NCBI GenBank assembly: GCA_902362705.1
Contig: CABIXK010000005.1
Coordinates: forward strand, 177,335 to 193,204
Direction: 5' to 3'
Source: Rikenellaceae bacterium
GTDB taxonomy: Bacteria > Bacteroidota > Bacteroidia > Bacteroidales > Rikenellaceae
Length of the DNA: 15,870 nucleotides
Shown here: positions 1 through 8,445 of the stretch, one piece after another
How the letters are laid out: each line of letters starts with the position of its first letter
How positions within the stretch are numbered: the first letter of the stretch is position 1
The notes under the pieces: generated by a model
Told to the model about the DNA's origin: nothing
The model's database searches: none
Seen by the model: only the letters and a program-made list of their open reading frames with translations
Position numbers and translations under genes: made by a program

Positions 1-16
1 GGAGCGGGCAAAGAGA

Positions 17-33
17 CGAAGCCGAAGGCTTCG
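17..33 (-). terminator. Weak hairpin downstream of the HAD gene, possible terminator
   Basis: A perfect 7-bp stem (CGAAGCC / GGCTTCG) with a 3-nt GAA loop lies just past the stop codon of the minus-strand phosphatase gene. On the minus strand it is followed by TCTCTTTG, not a clean T-run, so it is a poor intrinsic terminator by sequence. It may be the end of the M23-M23-HAD operon or a 3' stabilising hairpin. The rest of bases 1-37 shows nothing else. Confidence 0.35.
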
Positions 34-37
34 CGAT

Positions 38-634
38 TCACAACTCCACCTTGAAATAACCCGCGCCGCTGCGGCGGGCGGCTTCGAGCCCGATCGCCGA
101 ATCCTCGAAAATGAGCGTCTCGGCGGGTGTGCACCCCTCGCGGCGCATCGCCTCCAGAAAGCATTCGGGCGCCGGCTTGGGCCGCTCGACGTCGGCTCCC
201 GTGAGGATGCCGTCGACGCACCCCTCGGGTGCCTGCTCTTCGCCCGGGGCGCCGAGCCCGAGGTGCCGCATCGCGTTGAGGATGTTATCCGGGCTGCCCG
301 TCGAGACGATCCACACCCGGCCGCCGCGCGCGCGGAAGGCGCGGCAGAACGCCCACAGCGGCCGGTTGAGCCGCAGCGTGTCGAAAAACCGGGGGTAGAG
401 GGCGATCTTGCGCAGCCGCAGCCGCTCGCGCTCGGCCGGGTCGGCGATCCCGTACCGGGCGAGGAACTCGTCGCACCGCATGCCGAACCATCGCTCGGCA
501 TACTCCTCCTCGGTGAGCGTGTAGCCGCTCTCGCCCAGCGCCGCGACGTAGGCCTGCGTGTTGGCCCGCCGCGTGTCGGCCAGCGTCCCGTCGAAGTCGA
601 GCAGGAGCAGTCGGATGCGAGCGCCCGGCGTCAC
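38..634 (-). CDS. HAD-superfamily hydrolase, subfamily IA (phosphatase-like)
   Basis: A 198-residue cytoplasmic protein with all four HAD motifs. Motif I is DFDGT, with the nucleophile D13 and the acid/base D15. Motif II is the S111-T112 turn. Motif III is K153 in RPKPAPE. Motif IV is E177-D178 in FEDSAIG. The roughly 85 residues between motifs I and II fit the helical cap of subfamily IA, which includes phosphoglycolate phosphatases, beta-phosphoglucomutases and sugar-phosphate phosphatases. The sequence does not reveal the substrate. The start is GTG, one nucleotide after the stop codon of the upstream M23 gene, which suggests translational coupling. No in-frame ATG lies before motif I, so GTG is the only sensible start. 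It is the last gene of a three-gene minus-strand operon. The link to cell-wall peptidases is positional only. Length is normal for the family. Confidence 0.85.
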   Translation of the reverse strand: MTPGARIRLLLLDFDGTLADTRRANTQAYVAALGESGYTLTEEEYAERWFGMRCDEFLARYGIADPAERERLRLRKIALYPRFFDTLRLNRPLWAFCRAFRARGGRVWIVSTGSPDNILNAMRHLGLGAPGEEQAPEGCVDGILTGADVERPKPAPECFLEAMRREGCTPAETLIFEDSAIGLEAARRSGAGYFKVEL

Positions 635-635
635 G

Positions 636-1586
636 TCAGTCGAAGGATTGCATGCCCGTCTGTGCGATGCGCATGATGCGCTGGTACTCCGAGGGCGAGA
701 GCTCCATGAAGAAGTAGTGGATCGGATCCACGCGCATGCCGTCGAGGCGGATCTCGTAGTGGAGGTGGGGTGCCAGCGAGAGCCCCGTGTCGCCCGACAG
801 GGCGATGATGTCGCCGCGGCGCACGCGTTGCCCTTTCTGTACGAGGATGCGGCTCAGGTGGCCGTAGAGCGTCTCGTAGCCGTTGCCGTGGTCGATCGTG
901 ACGGTCTGCCCCGAGGTCGAGTTGCGCATGGCTACGCTGGTCACCGTGCCGTCGGCCGTGGCGAAGACGCGCGAACCCTCGGGGATGGTGTAGTCGACCC
1001 CCTGGTGCGACTTGAGCGTCTTGAAGAAGGGGTGGAAGCGCATGCCGTAGGAGGCCGTGAGCAGCGTCAGCTGCTTGTTGATGACGGGCTGGATGGCCGG
1101 GATGCTGCCCGCGCGGCGCCCGGTCGTGTCGATGCGGCGCTGCAGGTCGAGGTAGGTGGCGTTGAGGGCTCGGAGCCGCTCTTCGAGGTCGTCGGTGCGC
1201 CGGCGCAGCTCGCGGCGCAGCTGGCGCGACGAGCGGCCGATGATCTGCTCGTAGGTGGCGGCGTGCGACGTGCGCCCCTCGGCGTCCAGGTCGTAGGGCT
1301 CCGACTCGAAGAGGGTGCGGAAGACGCCGCGGTCGCGCTCGGCCAGGTTGTCGAGCACGGTTGCGAGGGTGTCGTAGCGCGCCGTGAGCGCCTCGTACTC
1401 GCGGCGCAGGGCGTCGGTCGAGTGCTTGAGCTCGTACTCCACGGGGGTGTCGAAGAAGAACGAGAAGCCCGCGTAGTAGAGCAGCGCCATGCCCAGTCCC
1501 GCGAGCAGGTGCACCACGGCGCGTATCGCGCGCTGTTTGCGGCGTCTGCGGCGCCGCAGTCGGACGAGATCTTTCTTGCCGGCCAT
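636..1586 (-). CDS. Membrane-anchored M23/LytM-family peptidase (second of a tandem pair)
   Basis: 316 residues. The N-terminus is very basic (six consecutive arginines from residue 11) and is followed by one transmembrane segment at about 22-44, so the remainder should face the periplasm. Residues about 50-150 are charged and heptad-like, probably coiled coil. The LytM domain is at about 180-290. The zinc ligands of the M23 family are present: H194 and D198 in HQGVD, and H276 in PHLHYE. H243 in YGHLS is the usual additional active-site histidine. The protein is therefore predicted to be an active endopeptidase cutting peptidoglycan cross-links, not a degenerate activator. That activity is inferred from the family. 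The gene starts one nucleotide after the stop of its paralogue and ends one nucleotide before the GTG of the HAD gene. No separate promoter is evident. Confidence 0.9.
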   Translation of the reverse strand: MAGKKDLVRLRRRRRRKQRAIRAVVHLLAGLGMALLYYAGFSFFFDTPVEYELKHSTDALRREYEALTARYDTLATVLDNLAERDRGVFRTLFESEPYDLDAEGRTSHAATYEQIIGRSSRQLRRELRRRTDDLEERLRALNATYLDLQRRIDTTGRRAGSIPAIQPVINKQLTLLTASYGMRFHPFFKTLKSHQGVDYTIPEGSRVFATADGTVTSVAMRNSTSGQTVTIDHGNGYETLYGHLSRILVQKGQRVRRGDIIALSGDTGLSLAPHLHYEIRLDGMRVDPIHYFFMELSPSEYQRIMRIAQTGMQSFD

Positions 1587-1587
1587 C

Positions 1588-2589
1588 TCAGAGGGTTTCG
1601 TAGTTGGTTTCGCGCATCCGGGCCATGAGCTCTTCGTACTCCTCGGCGGTCATGTTGCGGTTGAAATAGTTGATCGGGTTGACCGGCGTGCCCTTGTGTA
1701 TCACCTCGTAGTGGAGGTGGGGACCCTTCGAGAGCCCCGTGTTGCCCGTCAGTCCGATGATCTGCCCGCGCACCACGCGCTGCCCGCGTTCGACGAGCAC
1801 CTTGTCCAGGTGGGCGTAGCGGGTCTTGTATCCGAACTCGTGGTCGAGCAGGATCATCCGCCCGTATCCGCCGTTGTAGCCGCTGCCGTCGGCCGTGACC
1901 ACCGTGGCGTCGCCCGTGGCGAAGACGGGCGTGCCGCGGTCGCAGCCGAAGTCCACGCCGTTGTGGGGGCGCGTATAGCCCAGCACGGGGTGGAAGCGCC
2001 GGTGGGTGAAGGCGCCGATGTGGTTGCCGTGCAGCGCCTTGCGGTCGATGGGCCAGATGGCCGGAATGGCCGATGCCAGCTGCTCCTTGTTGCGCGAGAG
2101 GGTCTGCAGCTCGTCCATCGAGCGCGAGGCGAGGTAGAGCTCGCGCGCCAGCTTGTCCATCTGCTCCCACGCGGGCACCATCAGGCGGGCGAACTCGTCG
2201 TCGGCCAGCGCGGCGTACTTCGACGCGGGGTAGGGCTGCCACACCCCCTCGATCGAGAGCGAGTCGGTGCCGAAGAGGGCGCGGTAGACGTGGTTGTCGC
2301 GGTGGCGGATGCCGTCGAGCTGCCGCTGGGCCGTGCGGATGCGCTCCTGCAGGATGCGGTAGCGGATCACCAGGTCGCGGTTCTCGCGGTTGATCCGATA
2401 CATCTTGGGGGTGTAGAAGAAGTAGGAGAAGAGCACGTTGGCCACCGACACGAGCATGAAGCCGAGCAGCACCTTGCGGATCGTGCGGTAGATGCGCAGC
2501 CGCACGGTCACGGCCGAAACCTCGGCCTGCGGCGCGCCCTGCGCCGCCTCCGCATGCGCCGAGGCGCGTTTCCGATCGTTGCCCTTCAT
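1588..2589 (-). CDS. Membrane-anchored M23/LytM-family peptidase (first of a tandem pair)
   Basis: 333 residues from the chosen ATG. The cytoplasmic N-terminus is basic, a single transmembrane segment lies at about 40-59, a coiled-coil-like stretch follows at about 65-100, and the LytM domain is at about 200-305. The zinc site is intact (H209 and D213 in HNGVD, H293 in PHLHYE), with H260 in YAHLD as the second catalytic histidine. The family cleaves peptidoglycan peptide bridges, and the membrane anchor suggests a role in envelope growth or division. Reading is open as far as 2730, but that extension runs through the promoter at 2614-2644 and into alaS. An ATG at 2604 is also possible. I prefer 2589 because the predicted transcript begins near 2606, which leaves a short leader. 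It shares architecture and position with the next gene, pointing to an old duplication. Confidence 0.9.
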   Translation of the reverse strand: MKGNDRKRASAHAEAAQGAPQAEVSAVTVRLRIYRTIRKVLLGFMLVSVANVLFSYFFYTPKMYRINRENRDLVIRYRILQERIRTAQRQLDGIRHRDNHVYRALFGTDSLSIEGVWQPYPASKYAALADDEFARLMVPAWEQMDKLARELYLASRSMDELQTLSRNKEQLASAIPAIWPIDRKALHGNHIGAFTHRRFHPVLGYTRPHNGVDFGCDRGTPVFATGDATVVTADGSGYNGGYGRMILLDHEFGYKTRYAHLDKVLVERGQRVVRGQIIGLTGNTGLSKGPHLHYEVIHKGTPVNPINYFNRNMTAEEYEELMARMRETNYETL

Positions 2590-2613
2590 CCGAAAAAACT
2601 CCATTGATTCGTG

Positions 2614-2644
2614 CAAATTTAGCGTAAATTGTGTAATTTTGCAA
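2614..2644 (-). promoter_or_regulatory. Bacteroidota-type promoter for the M23 operon
   Basis: Read on the minus strand, TTG (complement of 2642-2644) is followed after 20 nt by TAAATTTG (complement of 2614-2621). This matches the -33 TTG and -7 TAnnTTTG elements of the Bacteroidota primary sigma factor. Transcription would begin near 2606, just ahead of the M23 start at 2589. Confidence 0.65.
2634..2641 (+). promoter_or_regulatory. Candidate -7 element for alaS
   Basis: TAATTTTG fits the TAnnTTTG consensus and would start transcription near 2649, about 33 nt before the alaS ATG. No convincing TTG lies 19-21 nt upstream (the nearest, 2604-2606, is 27 nt away), so the -33 box is weak. It abuts the -33 element of the opposite-strand promoter. 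Confidence 0.5.
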
Positions 2645-2681
2645 CCCGAGTTACCAACGAAAAAACAGGATAAAACGATAT

Positions 2682-5309
2682 ATGATGGAATCGAATGAAA
2701 TTCGCCGGGCCTTTCTCGACTTCTTCGCATCGAAGGAGCACGCGATCGTGCCCTCGGCCCCGATGGTCGTCAAGGGCGACCCCACGCTCATGTTCACCAA
2801 CGCGGGCATGAACCAGTTCAAGGATATTTTCCTGGGCAACGCACCTCGCAAATACCCCCGCGCGGCCGACACGCAGAAGTGTCTGCGCGTCTCGGGCAAG
2901 CACAACGACCTGGAGGAGGTGGGCCACGACACCTACCACCACACCATGTTCGAGATGCTGGGCAACTGGTCCTACGGCGACTACTTCAAGCGCGAGGCCA
3001 TCGAGTGGGCCTGGGAGCTGCTGCACGACGTCTACGAGCTCCCTGCCGATCGCATGTACGCCACCGTCTTCGAGGGTTCGGAGGAGGACGGCGTGCCCTT
3101 CGACCAGGAGGCCTACGACTACTGGCTGCAGTTCCTGCCCGCCGACCATATCATTCGCGGCAACAAGCACGACAACTTCTGGGAGATGGGCGAGACGGGT
3201 CCCTGCGGCCCCTGCTCGGAGATCCACTTCGACCTGCGCGACGAGGCGGAGATCGCCGCGAAGCCCGGCCGCGAGATGGTCAACGCGGGCCATCCCCAGG
3301 TCATCGAGATCTGGAACCTGGTCTTCATGCAGTTCAACCGCAAGGCCAACGGCTCGCTCGAGGAGCTGCCGGCGCGCAACGTCGACACGGGCATGGGCTT
3401 CGAGCGCCTCTGCATGATCCTCCAGGGCAAGAAATCCAACTACGACACCGACGTCTTCCAGCCCACCATCGGCCGCATCGCCTCGCTCTCGGGCAAGCGC
3501 TACGGCGAGGATGAGAAGTGCGACGTGGCCATGCGCGTCATCGCCGACCACCTGCGCGCCATCTCCTTCTCGATCGCCGACGGGCAGCTCCCCTCCAACG
3601 TCAAGGCGGGCTACGTCATCCGCCGCATCCTGCGCCGCGCCGTGCGCTACGGCTATACCTACCTGGGCTTCACCGAGCCCACGCTCTGCCGGCTCGTCGC
3701 GGGTCTGGTCGAGCAGATGGGCGGCCAGTTCCCCGAGCTGCGGGCGCAGCAGGGGCTCATCGAGCGCGTCATCGAGGAGGAGGAGGCTTCGTTCCTCCGC
3801 ACCCTGGCCACGGGCATCACGCTGCTGGACGGCGTCATCGCCCGCACCAAGAGCGAGGGCGGGCGGGCCATCTCCGGCAAGGACGCCTTCGTGCTCTACG
3901 ACACCTTCGGCTTCCCGATCGACCTGACGGAGCTCATCGCCCGCGAGCAGGGCGTCGACGTCGACCTGGCCTCCTTCGAGCAGGAGCTGCAGGCCCAGAA
4001 GGAGCGCTCGCGCAACGCCGCGGCCGTGGCTACCGACGACTGGGTGGAGCTCATCCCCGTCAAGGAGAGCCTCTTCACCGGCTACGACACGCTCGTCGAC
4101 ACGGTGCGCATCGCCCGCTACCGCCGCGTCACCTCGAAGAATAAGACCACCTACCAGCTGGTCTTCGACCGCACCCCTTTCTACGGCAATTCGGGCGGTC
4201 AGATCGGCGACGTGGGCCATATCGAATCGGCCAACGAGCGCGTCGCGATCGTCTCGACCGAGAAGGAGAACGGCCTGATCATCCACATCGTCGACGCTCT
4301 GCCCGAGAATCCCGCGGCCGAGTTCCGCGCCACGGTCGACGCCGACAAGCGCCAGATGGCGGCCAACAACCACTCGGCCACCCACCTCATGCACGAGGCG
4401 CTGCGCAAGGTCCTCGGTCCGCACGTCGAGCAGAAGGGCTCGATGGTGACTCCCGAGCTGCTGCGCTTCGACTTCTCCCACTTCCAGAAGGTCACGCCCG
4501 AGCAGCTGCGCGAGGTCGAGCGGCTGGTCAACCGCGCCATCCGCGCCGACTATCCCCTGGAGGAGAACCGTGAGGCGACCAAGGAGGAGGCTGCGGCGGC
4601 CGGCGCCATGATGCTCTTCGGCGAGAAGTACGGCGACCGCGTGCGCATGGTCCGCTTCGGCTCCTCGGTCGAGCTGTGCGGCGGTACGCACACGGCCTCC
4701 ACGGGCCGCATTGGTCTGTTCAAGATCCTCAACGAGAGCGCCATCTCGGCCGGAGTGCGCCGCATCGAGGCGGTCACGGGCGAGCGCGCCGAGGGGGTGA
4801 TCTACGCCGCCGAGGATACCATGCGCAGCCTGGGCGAGGCGCTCAACAACCCCCAGCTGGTGCAGGCCGTGCGCAAGATGCTCGAGAGCAACGAGGCCCT
4901 TTCGAAGGAGGTCGAGGCCATGCGTCGCGAGCAGGTGGCGCAGTGGGCCGACAAGATCGCCGCGTCAACGCCCGAGCGCGACGGGGTGATGCTCTTCGCC
5001 ACGCAGACCGACCGCCGGCCCGACTTCGTGAAAGATCTGGCCTACAGCCTGCGCCAGCGCTCGCCGCGCCTGGCCTTCGTGGTCGGCTCGCTGTTCGAGG
5101 GCAAGCCCACGCTCACGGTGATGCTCGGCGAAGAGATCGTCGCGCAGGGCGTCAACGCCGGCGCGGTGGTCCGCGATGCCGCCAAGCTCATGCAGGGCGG
5201 CGGCGGCGGTCAGCCTTTCTTCGCTACGGCGGGCGGCAAGAATGCCGACGGCCTGCAGGCGACCATCGACCGGGCGGTCGAGCTCATCAAATCTCAAGTC
5301 AATTCATAA
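2682..5309 (+). CDS. alaS: Alanyl-tRNA synthetase
   Basis: Cytoplasmic class II synthetase that charges tRNA-Ala with alanine and hydrolyses mischarged Ser- and Gly-tRNA-Ala. It is 875 residues, the normal full length. The catalytic core occupies about 1-250, with [19 protein letters not shown] (74-92), [10 protein letters not shown] (94-103) and the class II motif-3 region [10 protein letters not shown] (234-243). The tRNA-recognition region follows to about 460. The editing domain has the zinc-site residues H564 and H568 in HSATH and C666 and H670 in CGGTH. The C-terminal DHHA1/C-Ala domain ends with the glycine-rich [14 protein letters not shown] stretch (839-852). The start is one of two adjacent ATGs (2682 or 2685), and no Shine-Dalgarno is visible. 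gpmI follows after 16 nt, so the two are probably co-transcribed. The gene diverges from the M23 operon across a shared promoter region. No anomalies seen. Confidence 0.98.
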   Translation: MMESNEIRRAFLDFFASKEHAIVPSAPMVVKGDPTLMFTNAGMNQFKDIFLGNAPRKYPRAADTQKCLRVSGKHNDLEEVGHDTYHHTMFEMLGNWSYGDYFKREAIEWAWELLHDVYELPADRMYATVFEGSEEDGVPFDQEAYDYWLQFLPADHIIRGNKHDNFWEMGETGPCGPCSEIHFDLRDEAEIAAKPGREMVNAGHPQVIEIWNLVFMQFNRKANGSLEELPARNVDTGMGFERLCMILQGKKSNYDTDVFQPTIGRIASLSGKRYGEDEKCDVAMRVIADHLRAISFSIADGQLPSNVKAGYVIRRILRRAVRYGYTYLGFTEPTLCRLVAGLVEQMGGQFPELRAQQGLIERVIEEEEASFLRTLATGITLLDGVIARTKSEGGRAISGKDAFVLYDTFGFPIDLTELIAREQGVDVDLASFEQELQAQKERSRNAAAVATDDWVELIPVKESLFTGYDTLVDTVRIARYRRVTSKNKTTYQLVFDRTPFYGNSGGQIGDVGHIESANERVAIVSTEKENGLIIHIVDALPENPAAEFRATVDADKRQMAANNHSATHLMHEALRKVLGPHVEQKGSMVTPELLRFDFSHFQKVTPEQLREVERLVNRAIRADYPLEENREATKEEAAAAGAMMLFGEKYGDRVRMVRFGSSVELCGGTHTASTGRIGLFKILNESAISAGVRRIEAVTGERAEGVIYAAEDTMRSLGEALNNPQLVQAVRKMLESNEALSKEVEAMRREQVAQWADKIAASTPERDGVMLFATQTDRRPDFVKDLAYSLRQRSPRLAFVVGSLFEGKPTLTVMLGEEIVAQGVNAGAVVRDAAKLMQGGGGGQPFFATAGGKNADGLQATIDRAVELIKSQVNS

Positions 5310-5325
5310 AAAACGATAAGGAACT

Positions 5326-6852
5326 ATGGCAAACAAGGTTCTTCTGATGATTCTCGATGGCTGGGGCAACGGCCATCACGACAAGGCCGACGTCATCTCG
5401 ACGGTGCACCCGGCCTACATCTCGGCCATGACCGAGAAATATCCCCACGCCGAGCTGCGCACCGACGGCGAGAACGTCGGTCTGCCCGACGGCCAGATGG
5501 GCAATTCGGAGGTGGGCCACCTCAACATCGGCGCCGGCCGCGTGGTCTACCAGGACCTGGTGAAGATCAACCGTGCCTGCCGCGACAACTCGATCATGAA
5601 GAATCCCGAGGTGGTCGCCGCATTCGAATATGCCAAGCAGCGGGGCGCGGCCGTGCACTTCATGGGCCTCACCTCCGACGGCGGCGTCCACTCGTCGCTC
5701 GAGCATCTCTTCAAGCTCTGCGACATCGCCGCCGAGTACGAGATCGAGAACACTTTCGTCCACTGCTTCATGGACGGCCGCGACACCGACCCGCGCAGCG
5801 GCAAGGGCTTCATCGAGCAGCTGGAGAAGCATCTGGCCGCCTCGACCGGTAAGATCGCCACGGTCATCGGTCGCTATTACGCCATGGACCGCGACAAGCG
5901 CTGGGAGCGCGTGAAGATCGCCTACGACGCGCTGGTCGAGGGCGTCGGCGAGCGCTCTTCGGACATGGCCGAGGCCGTGCAGAAGTCCTACGACGAGGGC
6001 GTTACCGACGAGTTCATCAAGCCGGTGGTGCGCATCGACGCCGAGGGCAATCCCGTGGGTATGATCCGTCCCGACGACGTGGTCGTCTTCTTCAACTACC
6101 GTAACGACCGCGCCAAGGAGCTCACCGTGGTTCTCACGCAGGAGGATATGCCCGAAGCCGGCATGCACACGCTGCCGCTCTACTACTGCTGCATGACCCC
6201 CTACGACGCCAAGTTCACCGGCCTGCACATCCTCTTCGACAAGGAGAACGTGCCCGACACGATCGGCGAGTGGGTCTCGAAGCAGGGCCTCAGCCAGCTG
6301 CGTATCGCCGAGACGGAGAAGTACGCCCACGTGACCTTCTTCCTCAACGGCGGCCGCGAGGAGAAGTTCGCCGGCGAGGAGCGCATCCTGGTCGCCTCGC
6401 CCAAGGTGGCGACCTACGACCTCCAGCCCGAGATGTCGGCGCCCGAGGTGGCCGACAAGTTGGCTGCGGCGCTCGACGAGCAGCGCTTCGACTTCATCTG
6501 CCTCAACTTCGCCAACGGCGACATGGTGGGCCACACGGGTGTCTACGAGGCCATCGTCAAGGCCGTCGAGGCCGTCGACAGCTGCGTAGAGAAGGTCGTA
6601 GAGGCGGCCAAGCGCAACGGCTACGAGGTGGTGATGATCGCCGACCACGGCAATGCCGACAACGCCGTGAACGCCGACGGCACGCCCAACACGGCCCACT
6701 CGCTCAACCCGGTGCCAGTCGTCGTGGTCTCCGACCGTGTGAAGTCGGTCGAGAGCGGCATCCTGGCTGACGTGGCTCCTACCGTGCTGAAGCTCATGGG
6801 GCTCGCGCAGCCCGCCGAGATGACGGGGCACGCGCTGGTGGAGCTCAAGTAG
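5326..6852 (+). CDS. gpmI: 2,3-bisphosphoglycerate-independent phosphoglycerate mutase
   Basis: Glycolytic enzyme interconverting 3-phosphoglycerate and 2-phosphoglycerate without the bisphosphate cofactor, using two manganese ions in the cytoplasm. The 508 residues match the family length. Alkaline-phosphatase-like metal and catalytic residues are present: D11 in LDGWG, the phosphorylated serine S61 in GNSEVGH, H122, R152-D153 in GRDTDPRSG, the substrate-binding NYRNDRA (258-263 region), D399 and H403 in [10 protein letters not shown]440-H441 in ADHGNADN, and H458 in TAHSLNPVP. Sixteen nucleotides separate it from alaS, with an AAGGA at 5318-5322 only 3 nt before the ATG, which is a weak, closely spaced ribosome site. 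The pairing of a housekeeping synthetase and a glycolytic enzyme has no obvious biochemical logic beyond shared constitutive expression. A strong hairpin terminator follows at 6892-6930. Confidence 0.97.
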   Translation: MANKVLLMILDGWGNGHHDKADVISTVHPAYISAMTEKYPHAELRTDGENVGLPDGQMGNSEVGHLNIGAGRVVYQDLVKINRACRDNSIMKNPEVVAAFEYAKQRGAAVHFMGLTSDGGVHSSLEHLFKLCDIAAEYEIENTFVHCFMDGRDTDPRSGKGFIEQLEKHLAASTGKIATVIGRYYAMDRDKRWERVKIAYDALVEGVGERSSDMAEAVQKSYDEGVTDEFIKPVVRIDAEGNPVGMIRPDDVVVFFNYRNDRAKELTVVLTQEDMPEAGMHTLPLYYCCMTPYDAKFTGLHILFDKENVPDTIGEWVSKQGLSQLRIAETEKYAHVTFFLNGGREEKFAGEERILVASPKVATYDLQPEMSAPEVADKLAAALDEQRFDFICLNFANGDMVGHTGVYEAIVKAVEAVDSCVEKVVEAAKRNGYEVVMIADHGNADNAVNADGTPNTAHSLNPVPVVVVSDRVKSVESGILADVAPTVLKLMGLAQPAEMTGHALVELK

Positions 6853-6891
6853 CGGCCCGCAGGGAGACTCCTCTGTGCTGTCTTGCGACCG

Positions 6892-6930
6892 AAAAGCCCC
6901 GTTCCTGCATTTGCAGGGGCGGGGCTTTTT
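6892..6930. terminator. Bidirectional intrinsic terminator between convergent operons
   Basis: AAAAGCCCCG (6892-6901) pairs with CGGGGCTTTT (6920-6929). Inside it, CCTGCA (6904-6909) pairs with TGCAGG (6912-6917) across a TT loop, with two G-T pairs joining the two stems. The plus strand ends in TTTTT and the minus strand in TTTT, so the hairpin can stop gpmI transcripts from the left and the deacylase operon from the right. It is the main content of the 104-nt gap between the two operons. Confidence 0.85.
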
Positions 6931-6956
6931 CGTGTGGTCAGCTGCGGGGCAGTAGG

Positions 6957-7475
6957 TCAGTAAAGGTCGAGGAACTCGTGGCCGTTCCCCACGATCGAGA
7001 GGTAGCGCACGAAGGCCTCGCGGTCGACGATCACCGTCGCGCGGTTGTCGTTGGGGTGGAAGGCGAAGCGCTCCCATGTGCGCATGCGCTCGTCGAGAAA
7101 GAGGTGTACGTGGTCGGCCGGGTCGTTGATGAGCCCGAAAACCGATACCGATCCCGGCCGCAGCCCCAGCCACCGCTCCATGCGCTGCTCCGAGGCGAAC
7201 GAGAGCTTGCCCTGGCCGAGCCGCTGTTCCAGGTCGCGGATGGCCAGGCGCCGCTCGGCGTCGAAGCAGACCAGGTAGTGGCGGTCGCCCTTGTGGTTGC
7301 GCAGGAAGAGGTTCTTGCAGTGGCGCGCCCCGTCGCCCCGACAGTATCGGAGTGCCTCCTCGCACGTCGGCGCCTCGGGGTGTTCGTACCACGTGTAGCG
7401 GATGTCGTGCAGGTCGAGCCAGTCGAAGACCCGTTGCCGCCGCTGGTCGGCCGTCGGAAGGTTCTCGGCGGCCAT
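6957..7475 (-). CDS. YbaK/ProXp-type aminoacyl-tRNA deacylase (probably ProXp-ala/PrdX-like)
   Basis: 172-residue free-standing editing domain related to the insertion domain of bacterial prolyl-tRNA synthetase. Family members hydrolyse mischarged tRNA, and the ProXp-ala/PrdX branch removes alanine from Ala-tRNA-Pro. Supporting segments are HPEAPTCEEA (32-41), the conserved lysine K54 in CKNLFLRN, the GSVSVFGLIND stretch (108-118) and HPNDNRATV (140-148), the last two being typical of the PrdX-like branch. The substrate assignment is inference from those segments. The ATG at 7475 overlaps the stop of the upstream dehydrogenase by one base (TGATG), so translation is probably coupled. Open reading continues upstream but only as a shadow of the dehydrogenase. 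It is the last gene of the minus-strand operon and its transcript should end at the 6892-6930 hairpin. Confidence 0.85.
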   Translation of the reverse strand: MAAENLPTADQRRQRVFDWLDLHDIRYTWYEHPEAPTCEEALRYCRGDGARHCKNLFLRNHKGDRHYLVCFDAERRLAIRDLEQRLGQGKLSFASEQRMERWLGLRPGSVSVFGLINDPADHVHLFLDERMRTWERFAFHPNDNRATVIVDREAFVRYLSIVGNGHEFLDLY

Positions 7476-8407
7476 CACTTTGCGCAGAACTCCTCGATGT
7501 TCGCGACGATGCAGCCCACGAGCGTCTCCAGCGCTTCGGCGGCGGCCCAGGCGTTGTGGGGCGAGAGCAGCAGGCGGTCGCGGTCGCGGATCGCGAGCAG
7601 CGGGTTGCCCTCCTCGAGCGGCTCGCGGGCGAAGACGTCGAGCGCCGCGCCGGCCAGCCGGCCGCTGTCGAGCGCCTCGGCGAGCGCCCGCTCGTCGACG
7701 ATCGTGCCGCGGGCGACGTTGATGAGGATCGCCGAGGGCTTCATCAGCGCCAGTTCGCGCGCTCCGACGAGCCCGCGCGTCGCCGGGGTCAGCGGGCAGT
7801 GGATCGAGACGATGTCCGAGGTGCGGAGCAGCTCGTCGAGCGACAGGGCGGGGTAGGCCTCCTCGCGCACGATGCCCGAGGTCGAGGCGTAGACGACGCG
7901 GCAGCCCAGCGCCTCGGCGACGCGGGCGACGTTGCGGCCTATGGCCCCCAGCCCGACGATGCCCCACTGGGAGCCGTGCAGCTGGCGGAGCTCGCGCCCG
8001 AAGTGGAACTGGAGGGGCGAGCCCGCATAGCGGGTCTTCGTGTAGCGGTCGTAGTAGAGCGTCTGGCGGCGCAGGGCGATCGCGGCGCCGATGGTGGTCT
8101 CCGTCACTGCGTGGGTCGAGTAGCCCGCGGCGTTGCGGACGGCGATGCCCAGCTCGGCGGCAGCCTCCAGGTCGACGTGGTTCATCCCCGTGGCGGCGAT
8201 GCACACGAGGCGCAGGTCGGGCAGCGCGGCGAGCGTCTCGCGGCCGAGCGGCACCTTGTTGGTGACGACGACCTGGGCGCCGGCGCAGCGGGCCAGCACC
8301 TCGTCGCGCGTCGCGGTGGTGCGGTAGCCCGTGTAGTCGCCCAGCGCGCGCAGGGGCGCCAGATCGGCCGTTCCCAGCGAGTATTCGTCCAGAAATACGA
8401 TTTTCAT
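7475..8407 (-). CDS. D-2-hydroxyacid dehydrogenase (NAD-dependent, glycerate dehydrogenase-like)
   Basis: 310-residue cytoplasmic NAD(P)-dependent oxidoreductase that reduces 2-keto acids to D-2-hydroxy acids. The Rossmann nucleotide motif is GLGAIG (152-157). The catalytic triad of the family is in place: R233 in NVARGTIVDE, E262 in FAREPLEEGNP, and H284 in LSPHNAWAA. The N-terminal catalytic half contains the usual substrate-loop signature CIAATGMNHVDL (69-80). This family covers glycerate/hydroxypyruvate, lactate and phosphoglycerate dehydrogenases. The shortness (no ACT domain) argues against a standard SerA, and glycerate dehydrogenase is the closest guess. The true substrate is not determinable here. 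It lies 38 nt downstream of the tcdA stop and shares one base with the following deacylase gene. Confidence 0.9.
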   Translation of the reverse strand: MKIVFLDEYSLGTADLAPLRALGDYTGYRTTATRDEVLARCAGAQVVVTNKVPLGRETLAALPDLRLVCIAATGMNHVDLEAAAELGIAVRNAAGYSTHAVTETTIGAAIALRRQTLYYDRYTKTRYAGSPLQFHFGRELRQLHGSQWGIVGLGAIGRNVARVAEALGCRVVYASTSGIVREEAYPALSLDELLRTSDIVSIHCPLTPATRGLVGARELALMKPSAILINVARGTIVDERALAEALDSGRLAGAALDVFAREPLEEGNPLLAIRDRDRLLLSPHNAWAAAEALETLVGCIVANIEEFCAK

Positions 8408-8445
8408 GGCGTATGTTTTATGCGGTTGTCGGTTTCGATGCCCGG

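Noticed and set aside
558..1628. A 356-residue plus-strand frame opposite the second M23 gene
   Set aside because: The minus-strand frame carries the complete LytM active site, while this one has no recognisable domain.
2619..4691. A 690-residue open frame antisense to alaS
   Set aside because: It mirrors a fully supported alaS, its composition is the Val/Ala/Leu/Asp/His-rich pattern of GC-rich antisense frames, and no domain is recognisable.
5299..7392. A 697-residue open frame antisense to gpmI and running through the deacylase gene
   Set aside because: It crosses the terminator at 6892-6930 and two well-supported genes on opposite strands; it is a shadow frame caused by high GC content.
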